Part shown: piece after piece, positions 8,507-16,630 of the stretch | Layout: every line of letters starts with the position of its first letter | How positions within the stretch are numbered: position 1 is the stretch's first letter | Assembly: GCA_041739085.1 (NCBI GenBank) | Contig: JBGSON010000014.1 | Span: forward strand, 1-64,000 | Direction of reading: 5' to 3' | Source: JBGSON01 sp041739085 | GTDB taxonomy: Bacteria > Patescibacteriota > Gracilibacteria > CAIRYL01 | Length of the DNA: 64,000 nucleotides | Translations under genes and position numbers: made by a program | The notes under the pieces: model-generated | What the model was told of the DNA's origin: nothing | Seen by the model: the letters and a program-made list of their open reading frames with translations, nothing else | The model's database searches: none

Positions 8507-8587
8507 TCAAGTCGCCAGACTTGAACGCATTTCCCTTGGATTGGGTCGAGACTTTTGGACTCGAACGAGATTGATGAATTAATTATT
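8507..8587. repeat. Hairpin plus ATGAATTAATTATT motif, copy 1
   Basis: A 7-bp stem TCAAGTC/GACTTGA with loop GCCA (8507-8524) is followed by an imperfect TCGAG/CTCGA repeat and then by ATGAATTAATTATT (8574-8587). The same hairpin core and the same 14-base motif, in the same order, occur at 44103-44198 beside the second AT-rich island. Confidence 0.5.
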
Positions 8588-8633
8588 CAAATTTGATTTA
8601 ATACACAAGTTCGATTTTCTTTTTGTGGTGACT

Positions 8634-9047
8634 ATGCTGATTGCTTTTTTTCTCTCAAAATGTTGTCAGAACAAAAGACTGACAATAAGTTATCTTTGGC
8701 TCGTTATAGAATCTGTGTTTTATTCCGTTTTAATTCCTTTTTTACTCGCAGGGATAATTTATGTTATCGGTCAGTTGTTTAAAGGTAGCATCAATATATG
8801 GAATTCTTCAGTTATTATTTATGACAAGTTTGAGGCTGTTCCTCTTATCTCACCTGTCTTCAAAATAATTTTAATTCTACAATTCATTTTTATGTCCATT
8901 GATTATCTTTCTTATGGCTTTTCAGGAAAAAAGTTGAGCGATATTAAAGAGAAAATCATTCGTAAGCGAGAAACTTTATTATTTATGCGCATTAGTTTTG
9001 GGGTGGGCATTAGTATATTTTTGATTGCATTCTTATTGATTTTCTAA
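8634..9047 (+). CDS. Small AT-rich integral membrane protein, unknown
   Basis: Not recognised. About 137 residues with four hydrophobic segments: near the N-terminus (YLWLVIESVFYSVLIPFLLA), around IVIGQ/GIIYVIG, around SPVFKIILILQFIFM, and at the C-terminus (GVGISIFLIAFLLIF). A basic loop (KKLSDIKEKIIRKRE) precedes the last helix. The frame is open from GTG 8625; the ATG at 8634 is equally possible. It has the same AT-rich composition as the TPR/HEPN gene, from which it is divergently transcribed, so the two probably arrived together. Confidence 0.5.
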   Translation: MLIAFFLSKCCQNKRLTISYLWLVIESVFYSVLIPFLLAGIIYVIGQLFKGSINIWNSSVIIYDKFEAVPLISPVFKIILILQFIFMSIDYLSYGFSGKKLSDIKEKIIRKRETLLFMRISFGVGISIFLIAFLLIF

Positions 9048-9159
9048 GCCGGCGCATATGTGTCTCTGCGCACTTGGTTTAAGAATTGGGCGAAATCAAG
9101 AAAAATCTTGACGGGGCAGGACTCCATCAGTAATCATAGCATCTCTTTCTCATCTCTGA

Positions 9160-9480
9160 ATGCGTAACCGCCCCGACCCTGCCGCTTATGAACGCTCTTG
9201 GGTAGAAGCTCATCCGGATCTCGCTGAGGAAATGCGCATAGTTGCGGGCGCGATTGTACGATCAGGAAAAACTCCATCGGGTGATCGAATGAAGAGGGCA
9301 TTGCAGGACATGAGCCATCCTCATCTTGTTGAGGAGCTGAGCCTCCCCGGGCGGAATGTATCACGGTTTCGGATCGAAATTTCCATGCTCATCGATACAC
9401 TGGATCCTGCGCTCAGGAATACAGGGGTGGAAAACCGGCTCAGAATTATTCTCTTGACCATGACAGACCAGCCCGAATGA
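9160..9480 (+). CDS. Small hypothetical protein
   Basis: Not recognised. 106 residues, charged and helical, no membrane segment, with normal composition for the window. It is followed after 43 bp by a second unknown on the same strand, so the two may be co-transcribed. It begins at the right edge of the AT-rich island. Its reality rests on coding-like composition only. Confidence 0.4.
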   Translation: MRNRPDPAAYERSWVEAHPDLAEEMRIVAGAIVRSGKTPSGDRMKRALQDMSHPHLVEELSLPGRNVSRFRIEISMLIDTLDPALRNTGVENRLRIILLTMTDQPE

Positions 9481-9523
9481 ACACGGTGAGTGATGGATAC
9501 TTACACCACATATACCCTGATTT

Positions 9524-10204
9524 ATGGAAAAAACACCAGAGAGGATAATGTCAGAGGAGGTGATGCGGCAGGCTTTCCATGAGGCGATCGCAGATTGTCT
9601 TCATGATATTCGTGAGCAACTCGATGCCGCATTCCGCAGTCGCGAATTGGCCCAAACGAGAGAAGGTGAACCGGTTACCGTGGACACCGTGATTGCTCTC
9701 CTGCAAGAAGAGCTCCAGAACGGCATACCACTGGATATGGCACATGAATTGAAAGACTGTGATCTCATCGCCATGTTACAGAATATCTCTGAGAGAATCG
9801 CAGGAACTGCTCTGTTTCGGGATACTCCCGGATTGTTGACTCCACGTGCACAAGTGACATCAGAGGTGAGACGCTGGATAAGCGAATATCCTCAGCGGAT
9901 GGCCTATTATCGCTACCTGAGTGCTGTTGGCTTCGATCATGGCGTCGAGTTCAAGGCTTTTACCGCACCGGGTAAATCACGCGGGGAAGCAAGCATTTTT
10001 TCCCGCTTTCGAGACATTCAGAACCAGAAGATCCGACCAGGAAGCACAGTAGTCTATGCCGGAGTACCAAGCTCGCCAGAAATGACGGTCGTGCGCATCA
10101 CGCGGGATGCTCGACTGGTCATCGCCATGCCTGACGGAAAGATAAAACCGAATGGTAACGCCCTTGCATATCAGCTCGTTCCGGAGGCGGAGAAATCAGA
10201 ATAG
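9524..10204 (+). CDS. Hypothetical protein
   Basis: Not recognised. 226 residues: an acidic helical N-terminal half (about 1-110), then a region with YPQRMAYYRYLSAVGFDHG, and a C-terminal part rich in beta-forming residues (GSTVVYAGVPSSPEMTVVRI, DARLVIAMPDGKIKPNG) that resembles a small beta-barrel. Soluble. Downstream, 10205-10403 holds no gene; a short hairpin CGTGG/CCACG lies near 10301-10316. Confidence 0.45.
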   Translation: MEKTPERIMSEEVMRQAFHEAIADCLHDIREQLDAAFRSRELAQTREGEPVTVDTVIALLQEELQNGIPLDMAHELKDCDLIAMLQNISERIAGTALFRDTPGLLTPRAQVTSEVRRWISEYPQRMAYYRYLSAVGFDHGVEFKAFTAPGKSRGEASIFSRFRDIQNQKIRPGSTVVYAGVPSSPEMTVVRITRDARLVIAMPDGKIKPNGNALAYQLVPEAEKSE

Positions 10205-10403
10205 GCTGCAACGCAGGGTTCCTGAACTAATATTTTGCAGTCATTACCCACCATTTCTTCCCGATGTGATTCTCCATGATCCTCCTGAGCCGTCGCACGC
10301 GTGGCGAAGCCCACGTGGTTCGACAATGGTTCGCATGCGCTGAGGCAGGATTTTCCATCTTGACAACGAAGAGCATTGTGAGTAAAAATCGCTCCTTATT
10401 TTA

Positions 10404-12026
10404 ATGTTCGCCTATGCCATGGATCAACGCCCCCCGGCGCGCAATGACGGCGACGTACTCGGGAACCCCTCTGCGGCGCCTTCTCGATTCCATGAGGGAA
10501 TGCAACAGCGAGTTCTAATACCCTTTTGTCATTTCACCCCTTTCGACATGTCTGAAATCCTTGTCCGGCATATCCGGGAAAATCTCGCACCCCAACCCGA
10601 CGAAGACCAAAAAACGGGCCCGCTTCAGGAAAGAATGCGGCAATCCTCGGAACGCGTCGGAACGCTTGATGCGGAGAACGATTTGATCGGATCCATTGAT
10701 GCCGTCTACAGGGCGAGGAATCTCGTACGATTAAAACTCAGCGGAATAACCATTGAAGGAGAGAGGTTGATTCCACTTGCCGACGACTCTCTGCAAAACG
10801 TGCCGAAACTGCCGGTGGATGAATCGCTCATCCGCGGCGTCGCGAAAAGGCTGTACGATTCAGCACGGAAAGTGCCCGGCGACAAACTGATGATAGCCGG
10901 AGCAAAAAGGAACATTCAAATCATCGAAGAAATCGCACGGTTGTGCATTGCGGACGGCATTGATTTCGGAATCGACATTGTGAACGACGAACTGGAAGCG
11001 GCTCTCGTGAATGCAGCGACAGACGAGGGACTCGAAGCATTGGGAAAGGAAACCTGCGATTATTACCAGGAATTCCCCGCACGGGCGGAAGCGAGAAGCA
11101 ATCCCGACCCACGGATCACATACAACCCGGACAGGCTCACTGTAGCGTCGCGGCATAAAACACCCCTCATCCGGCAATTCCAGAGGGGTGAAAAGCATTA
11201 TTGCGTGACCATCGTCCCGACGCCCGCGGATGCCGTTCTGGACGGAGTGGAGTACGAGGAATACATGAAGTTATTCTTTGAAGCATGCGACCAGCCTTGG
11301 GACAGGATTGAAAAAACGCAGGCGAAATTAATCGAGCGGTTTGACGCGGGCAAAATCGTACATATCACGAATGATGACGGGACGGATTTGACGGTGAACA
11401 TCGAGGGAATGACATTTGCGAACAGCGTCACTTTGAAGAATGTGCCGGGATCCGAGTTCTTTTCCGCACCGGTCAAAAACGGGATTCAGGGGACACTCGT
11501 GTCGAAAGGGAGGTTCAAATATCAGAATTACCCCATCATCGAAGACATCACCCTCGAATTCAAGGACGGGAGAATTGTGGGATTTGATGCGAGAGCCGGG
11601 AGAGATATCCTGGAAAAAATCATTACTGCGGATGATGGCAAAGGAGAAGGGACGCGATTTGCCGGTGAATTTGCAGTGGGGACAAATCCCGGCCTGCGCC
11701 GGCACTCGCTGAACGCTCTTTTGGTGGAAAAAATCGGAGGGAGTTTCCATGTCGCACTCGGCAATTGCTACAAATACCAATCCTACAACGGCAAACCGGT
11801 GAACCTCGACAACGGGAATGTGAGCGAAAGCGGCACGCATTGGGACATATCCACGATGCTTGCGGGGAAAAGCGGCGTCATGGAACTCGACGGGAAAGTC
11901 GTGCAGAAAGACGGCGTTTGGGTCGACGAAGCGGGAAATCCTGATGAAGAAATGGCCGTCTTAAACTTCGGGTGGGCGGCTTTGCCGGAGGATGAAAGAC
12001 CGGCATGGTTTCATACCGCGGCTTAG
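10404..12026 (+). CDS. M29-family aminopeptidase (AmpS/PepS type)
   Basis: Metallo-aminopeptidase that removes N-terminal residues from peptides, using two metal ions, in the cytoplasm. All M29 metal-binding stretches are present: VPGSEFFSAP (about residue 346), GEFAVGTNPG (about 420), GGSFHVALG (about 448, His) and THWDIS (about 478, His and Asp). The usual length is about 410 residues; this one has 540, with extra N-terminal residues that include DMSEILVRHIRENLAP, where a normal family member would begin. A shorter start is possible, though the frame has no better supported one. It stands alone, converging on the Cys-rich gene. Confidence 0.85.
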   Translation: MFAYAMDQRPPARNDGDVLGNPSAAPSRFHEGMQQRVLIPFCHFTPFDMSEILVRHIRENLAPQPDEDQKTGPLQERMRQSSERVGTLDAENDLIGSIDAVYRARNLVRLKLSGITIEGERLIPLADDSLQNVPKLPVDESLIRGVAKRLYDSARKVPGDKLMIAGAKRNIQIIEEIARLCIADGIDFGIDIVNDELEAALVNAATDEGLEALGKETCDYYQEFPARAEARSNPDPRITYNPDRLTVASRHKTPLIRQFQRGEKHYCVTIVPTPADAVLDGVEYEEYMKLFFEACDQPWDRIEKTQAKLIERFDAGKIVHITNDDGTDLTVNIEGMTFANSVTLKNVPGSEFFSAPVKNGIQGTLVSKGRFKYQNYPIIEDITLEFKDGRIVGFDARAGRDILEKIITADDGKGEGTRFAGEFAVGTNPGLRRHSLNALLVEKIGGSFHVALGNCYKYQSYNGKPVNLDNGNVSESGTHWDISTMLAGKSGVMELDGKVVQKDGVWVDEAGNPDEEMAVLNFGWAALPEDERPAWFHTAA

Positions 12027-12119
12027 ATGTACGATTCCGCATCGGCGGATACCAAGACCGGTAACATCACCTGAACGCGTGTGACTCCTTTTCAGATTTT
12101 GAGCACCGGGAACGGAGTT

Positions 12120-13796
12120 TCAAAGCACCGCGTTCAGATAACACTTTTCACAGTACACCGCCTCCGGCCTCTCCGGAGCGTACGTGGTGCGGATCGGCGT
12201 TTTGCACTTCATGCATTTCCTGTCCCAAAGGCGGCGCGGATTTTTGAGGAGCATCCGCTCCCGGTGCCTCGCCTCAAAACATTGTTTCGGAACAGGGAGT
12301 TTCATCGTGCGGTAGAAGGCGAGTTCATGGGGAATGATTTTGTAATATTTCCCCGTTACCTCGCATTTGAGGATCTTACTGCACATGTCATCCGGCACGT
12401 CTCCGATATCGTCCGGAACCCGGTACTCCGCGCCGTAATACGATGCTTCCCTCTTCTCCTCTCTCCATTTCCCTCCCAATGCCGCGGCCTCCTCCTTCCC
12501 GAGGGGGAAATATTCCGACGCGATCGTTTCATTGTATCCGAACGGGGAGAGCGCGATCGGGAAAAACTCTCCCCACTCCCCTGTCTGCTCCATGTGGCGG
12601 ATGATGCGGGGAACGAGGTCTTCATACTCTTCTTTCGAATACGATTTGTTGAGGATGGCGTAGGATATGTTCCTGAGTCCGACGCAGCCGAAACAGTTCT
12701 TGCACCCGAAACATGAGTCTGAGTACGTGATGTTTTCGTTGCCGTTGAGGCAGAGATGGGAAAACCGGATGTTGGTCCCTTCGACCGTGATGGAATCGCA
12801 GACGAGTTCGGAATGAGATCCGGAAAAATTCACGTCCCGGGCATCCGTGAACTCTTTGATCGTGTAGGCGTATTTCAGGTCTTCCGAACGCTTCACGTCA
12901 TACGATTCGATCACGTTCTTGCTGTTATAGATGTAATCCCCCGAACAGTTTTCGATATTGCTCGCGTGCATGTGGGGATGGGGGTGTTTCATGGACAACG
13001 CTTTCATGATTTCCCGAATTTTTTTCATATGGGAGGCGTTGCAGAAATCAAATTCCTTGATTTTCTTCTCGTATTCCTCCTTCCCGTACGGCTCGTTGAA
13101 AATATAATGTTCCTTGTCTCTCAGCCCCGCGCACCCGAAGCAGTTGTTGCAGTTTTTGCAGTCGAGGCAGTGGGAGCAGTCGAAACAGCTTTCCGCGTCC
13201 TGGCAGTATTTCAAATTATAGGATTTCAGGCAGTCGACGCACTGATAGCAGAGCTCGCATGACAAAACGTAGAGGCAGTCGAGGCAATTCTTCGATTCCC
13301 ATACGATGTGGCCGTAATAACAATCCTCATTTTTCACGCAGCCGAACACGAGGTAGCAGTTGCGGCTGCTCATGACGAGGTTCGAGTAATGGCAATTCTC
13401 GGAATTCACGTTCTGCACGGAAAACTTGGGGACCCTCACCATGAGTTCTCCGATTTGATCGAAAAATGGGCGGTTGAAATCATAGGAAGTCGCATACTCC
13501 TCCGCATCCCATTTATCGCCCCACCAGGCTTCCGTATCGTACACCGGAAAAGACGGCCACTTCGCGCTTCCTTTCGGAACCGGGGCGTACATGGAAATGA
13601 TCTGTTTCCCCGTGAGATCGCATTTTCGCTCATAGAGATTCCTGAAATTCCGAAAGCTCATCCTCCGCTGGACGCGGCAATCGGGACAAAGCGACGGAGG
13701 CGGAACCTTCATCTTTTCATAGAATGCCTGATCTTCATTCGTGACGATGAACTGATGCTCAGGGTTTTGTTTGCAGGTTTTCGTGAGGGTTGGCAT
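12120..13796 (-). CDS. Cys-rich repeat protein of the CPR 'CaiB/BaiF' type (mis-named family)
   Basis: A 559-residue cysteine-rich protein of the kind often labelled caib/baif in Patescibacteria; it has no CoA-transferase features. The N-terminal zinc-ribbon-like unit (AFYEKMKVPPPSLCPDC then RRMSFRNFRNLYERKCDLTG) is repeated at the C-terminus (AFYRTMKLPVPKQC then RNPRRLWDRKCMKC-like sequence, ending YCEKCY). Between them lie many N-C-x-x-C style repeats (NCLDCLYVLSCELCYQC, CKNCNNCFGC, CKNCFGC), suggestive of a beta-helix or metal-binding stack. The start chosen is the ATG at 13796 (MPTLTKTC), because it follows a good promoter; longer frames run into the divergent regulator. Function unknown; probably controlled by that regulator. 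Confidence 0.75.
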   Translation of the reverse strand: MPTLTKTCKQNPEHQFIVTNEDQAFYEKMKVPPPSLCPDCRVQRRMSFRNFRNLYERKCDLTGKQIISMYAPVPKGSAKWPSFPVYDTEAWWGDKWDAEEYATSYDFNRPFFDQIGELMVRVPKFSVQNVNSENCHYSNLVMSSRNCYLVFGCVKNEDCYYGHIVWESKNCLDCLYVLSCELCYQCVDCLKSYNLKYCQDAESCFDCSHCLDCKNCNNCFGCAGLRDKEHYIFNEPYGKEEYEKKIKEFDFCNASHMKKIREIMKALSMKHPHPHMHASNIENCSGDYIYNSKNVIESYDVKRSEDLKYAYTIKEFTDARDVNFSGSHSELVCDSITVEGTNIRFSHLCLNGNENITYSDSCFGCKNCFGCVGLRNISYAILNKSYSKEEYEDLVPRIIRHMEQTGEWGEFFPIALSPFGYNETIASEYFPLGKEEAAALGGKWREEKREASYYGAEYRVPDDIGDVPDDMCSKILKCEVTGKYYKIIPHELAFYRTMKLPVPKQCFEARHRERMLLKNPRRLWDRKCMKCKTPIRTTYAPERPEAVYCEKCYLNAVL

Positions 13797-13818
13797 TGCA
13801 TGGGGGGTTAGAGGAGAA

Positions 13819-13846
13819 AGTATAGCGCATAGAATTTTATTATCAA
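13819..13846 (-). promoter_or_regulatory. Promoter of the Cys-rich gene
   Basis: On the minus strand: TTGATA (13846-13841), 16 bases, TATACT (13824-13819), giving a leader of about 15 bases before the ATG at 13796. Confidence 0.65.
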
Positions 13847-13888
13847 CAAAAGCATTATTACTAAATCCAAATAAATGATTAATTTGGC

Positions 13889-13917
13889 TTGATGAAAGCT
13901 TATTTAAGAAATACAAT
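13889..13917 (+). promoter_or_regulatory. Promoter of the TrmB-type regulator
   Basis: TTGATG, 17 bases, TACAAT. The predicted start site near 13924 lies inside the palindrome at 13917-13942, about 18 bases before the ATG. Confidence 0.65.
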
Positions 13918-13942
13918 TGCTGTAGATGATTATCTACAACAA
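13917..13942. promoter_or_regulatory. Palindromic operator for the TrmB-type regulator
   Basis: Core TGTAGAT-gatt-ATCTACA (13921-13938), extended to 11-base arms with one mismatch by TTG on the left and CAA on the right. It overlaps the expected transcription start of the regulator gene, a position that fits autorepression. It lies between two divergent promoters, so both genes could be controlled. Confidence 0.65.
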
Positions 13943-14700
13943 TGATACAAAATGATTTGCAGGAGCTCGGGCTGTCCGATGAAGAAGCGAAGGTGTACCT
14001 CGCGCTACTAGAACTCGGAGGCGGGTACGTGAGCACGGTCGCGAGGAAGGCGAAGGTCCATCGCGTCACCACGTACAACACTCTCGGAAACCTCGTGAAA
14101 CGCGGGCTCGTCTCCCATGCCACCCATAAAAAGATCCGATACTATTCCCCGGAACCGCCGCAGGTCATCAAGAACCAGTTCGAGGAAAAATACGAAACAG
14201 CGAAAAAAATATTGCCGGAGCTTCTGGCTCTCCATCGCTCCGCCTCTTTTACGCCGAAAATCCGCTACTTCGAGGAAAAGGAGAACATGATCGCCATTTT
14301 CGACGACATGGCGAGCACGAAAACGGAAATTCTGGGATACACGAATCTCGTCCCGCTCCACGAACTTTTCCCCGACGTCATCCTCCGATTCGGAAAAACG
14401 ATACGGGAGAATAAGACGAAAGTCCGGCTCCTCTCGCCGCGGGATGAGGCAAATGAGCGGTGCGTGCGAAAATTTTTCGGAGAGTCTGTTCGGGAAGGGC
14501 TCATGGAAATCCTCTGCGTGAATCCCCTTCAATATCCCTTTCAGAACGGTGTCTTTTTCTATGACGACAAAATGGCGATCATTTCCTACGCGAAGCACGA
14601 ACTCCTCGGGGTCATCGTAGAGAGTGCGGTGAACACGCAGACACAGAAAGCGATGTTCGATCTCGCCTGGCTCGGGGCGACGAGTTTCATCGTGCGATAG
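13942..14700 (+). CDS. TrmB-family transcriptional regulator
   Basis: Residues 1-75 form a winged helix-turn-helix typical of TrmB proteins: LGLSDEEAKVYLALLELGG, then VSTVARKAKVHRVTTYNTL as the recognition region and GLVSHATHKKIRYYSPEPP as the wing. A helical linker (about 80-100) leads to a C-terminal sensor domain (about 105-250) with IRYFEEKENMIAIFDDM and VRLLSPRDE, as in TrmB and related regulators. TrmB proteins bind sugars or other small ligands; the ligand here is unknown. The gene is divergent from the Cys-rich protein gene, with an excellent palindrome 3 bp before its ATG, so autoregulation and control of the neighbour are likely. Confidence 0.82.
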   Translation: MIQNDLQELGLSDEEAKVYLALLELGGGYVSTVARKAKVHRVTTYNTLGNLVKRGLVSHATHKKIRYYSPEPPQVIKNQFEEKYETAKKILPELLALHRSASFTPKIRYFEEKENMIAIFDDMASTKTEILGYTNLVPLHELFPDVILRFGKTIRENKTKVRLLSPRDEANERCVRKFFGESVREGLMEILCVNPLQYPFQNGVFFYDDKMAIISYAKHELLGVIVESAVNTQTQKAMFDLAWLGATSFIVR

Positions 14701-14754
14701 TGGAGAACATTGCCCATGAGAAGAGTTTTTCCAGGCAGGCGCACTGATGCTCCT

Positions 14755-15603
14755 TTATTTCCTCATTCTCCTTTTCAGCCTCTTCCTCTCCCGTTCCTGG
14801 AGAAACACAAGGGAACCCGCATCATGAGACGTGATCCCCTCTTCAGGAATCATGTCTTGAAGGAGCGCTGCTTCATGGTCGAACGTTCTCCTTCCTCGCG
14901 GAGAAATTTTCGGCTTCGGACGTTTCTTTCGCGTTTCGTACATCCTCTTCGGAGGCATTTCGAGAAAACGCACGATCCGTGTTCTCGTTTTCTCCACCTG
15001 TGAAGCAATGGTTTTTCGGGTGATGTGTTCAGACTTCCTCGTAAGATCGGGTGTCGGCGCTTCGGCTTCGGCCTGGCACCGAGCGTACTGAGCGGAATTG
15101 AAGCAGATGGAACCCTGCCATCTCAAGAGTTCGCTGATGATGTTCAACATGGTATTTGTCGGAGTAAATCCAAGTGTTTCTTCCGCGAATGGTATTCTTT
15201 CATTGTTCTCAGTGCTGTAATACCAGTCTCGAGACTCAGTATTCTGTTGAAATCTTCCGAAAAATATCCAGAAGCAGGATTCGATTTGATCCCTCGTCTC
15301 TTCACTGCATCTTCTAAGCAAAGTTTCCATTCTCTCTTTCATACCCCGGATGGAACGTTTCGTTTTTGCGAGAAAATTCTGCCTCCCTGATTGAATTCTC
15401 GCGAGAGAATTTTTGAGTTTTTCTCTTTCCGTTTCTACCATCTCTGCGAATTCGGGAGAGAGATCGAACGTATTCGAGAGACGGAAATCAACCTCGATGC
15501 CATTTTCACTTCGAGTGGCGACAAGGTACGGACGAAAGGTCTCCGGCGTCATGCCGAGAATTCGGTTCATCGTGCTCGCCGGAATTTCGGAAGCGGAATC
15601 CAT
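14755..15603 (-). CDS. Hypothetical basic protein
   Basis: Not recognised. 282 residues, largely helical, with a region rich in charged residues at 55-105 (likely coiled coil) and a very basic C-terminal part (KRMYETRKKRPKPK, ending RERKRLKRRMRK), which suggests nucleic-acid or polyanion binding. No signal peptide or membrane segment. It lies 21 bp downstream of the methyltransferase gene on the same strand, so the two probably form a transcription unit. It converges on the TrmB regulator with 54 bp between stops. Confidence 0.5.
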   Translation of the reverse strand: MDSASEIPASTMNRILGMTPETFRPYLVATRSENGIEVDFRLSNTFDLSPEFAEMVETEREKLKNSLARIQSGRQNFLAKTKRSIRGMKERMETLLRRCSEETRDQIESCFWIFFGRFQQNTESRDWYYSTENNERIPFAEETLGFTPTNTMLNIISELLRWQGSICFNSAQYARCQAEAEAPTPDLTRKSEHITRKTIASQVEKTRTRIVRFLEMPPKRMYETRKKRPKPKISPRGRRTFDHEAALLQDMIPEEGITSHDAGSLVFLQERERKRLKRRMRK

Positions 15604-15624
15604 GGGAAAAAGATTTTTCAGATA

Positions 15625-16473
15625 TCAGTTCGACCATACCGGGGTACGCTCCTCGGATCGGCCCCGCGCCCTCATCTCATAATGTTTTTCCATTCTCAGA
15701 AACGGTGTCGGGAATCCGATCGTGAACATCCTGCCGTCCACCCCTTGCTCGCGGTACGCCGTTGAACAGAACACTCCGAAGTTCTGCAGAAACCATGTGT
15801 GCATATCGGAAAGCGGCGAATATCGGCAGAGATAAGAATCATCGAGGAATGCCACTCCTCCGAGTTTGAGTGCGCGGGCCACCTCGGAGAGAATCTGAAA
15901 GTATCTCTCCCGATCGCCTCCGTATTCGTTCAGGATAAATTCGAGCACCTGAAACGACTGGAACACATCGACAGAGTTATCCGGAAAAGGAAGCCGCGCG
16001 ATGTCTCCCCGGATGGCCTGGGCTCTCCTTCCTTCCGGATACGCGCGGCAGGAGTCTTTCGCGAGACACCAGTCGACATTAAACGCCTGAACATTCTCCG
16101 GGCCGTATTCATCGACGATCCCGTCCGCGCAAACGGATCTCGGCCCTCCTCCGAGATCGACGACCGCGACTTTCGGATCCCGGGTCTTTCTCGCATCCAC
16201 CCTCCGGTCGATTTCCAGCCGGAATTTGTTGTTGTATCCGTCACGTGCGTTGAGATATTCAAACGAACGATCCGTGAGCCGGAAAAACGCGGGAGGATCG
16301 TCCCGCACAATAACCGGCCCCCACAGAGTATTGAGTTCATACCGGAATCCCTCAGGCACGATCACATCCCGTTCCGTGAGGAGCGGAAGTTTTTCAGCAA
16401 CAGGACAGGTGAGAGAGTTGCATTCCCGGTAAGTTCTTTCCGTATGCGGTTTTTCGACCATGTGTGAAAACAA
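15625..16473 (-). CDS. Class I SAM-dependent methyltransferase
   Basis: A Rossmann-fold methyltransferase (Methyltransf_11 type). Motif I reads VAVVDLGGGPRS (about residues 110-121), an acidic residue follows in FNVDWC, and GDIARLPFPDNSVDVFQSF is the typical motif II/III region, followed by LKLGGVAFLDDSYL. The first ~95 residues and the last ~60 (with GVDGRMFTIGFPTPF) are family-specific and give no clue to the substrate. The start may be 16473 or the second Met at 16461. The 5' end overlaps no other coding sequence if the divergent giant gene starts at 16631. Substrate unknown. Confidence 0.75.
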   Translation of the reverse strand: MFSHMVEKPHTERTYRECNSLTCPVAEKLPLLTERDVIVPEGFRYELNTLWGPVIVRDDPPAFFRLTDRSFEYLNARDGYNNKFRLEIDRRVDARKTRDPKVAVVDLGGGPRSVCADGIVDEYGPENVQAFNVDWCLAKDSCRAYPEGRRAQAIRGDIARLPFPDNSVDVFQSFQVLEFILNEYGGDRERYFQILSEVARALKLGGVAFLDDSYLCRYSPLSDMHTWFLQNFGVFCSTAYREQGVDGRMFTIGFPTPFLRMEKHYEMRARGRSEERTPVWSN

Positions 16474-16570
16474 TTGGCGATTATTATTCTATAAATTTAC
16501 ATGTGTGTCAAACAATGCGCGGCTGGAAAGAGAAAGCCGCATGAGACAAAACTCTGGCTCTTCAGTTTTG

Positions 16571-16599
16571 TTGACAAACATGTCTTTTGTGTATATCGT
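16571..16599 (+). promoter_or_regulatory. Probable promoter of the giant paralog gene 1
   Basis: TTGACA at 16571-16576 with a TATATC/TATCGT -10 at 16592-16599 (spacing 15 or 17), 30-35 bases before the ATG at 16631. Confidence 0.45.
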
Positions 16600-16630
16600 T
16601 TGCTCCATTTTTTCATATGTTTTTTTTGCA

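Noticed and set aside
12120..13796. CoA-transferase assignment (CaiB/BaiF) for the Cys-rich protein
   Set aside because: No CoA-transferase III motifs are present; the name is a carried-over label in databases.
15799..16467. 222-codon plus-strand frame opposite the methyltransferase
   Set aside because: The minus strand encodes clear SAM-binding motifs; the plus frame has none.
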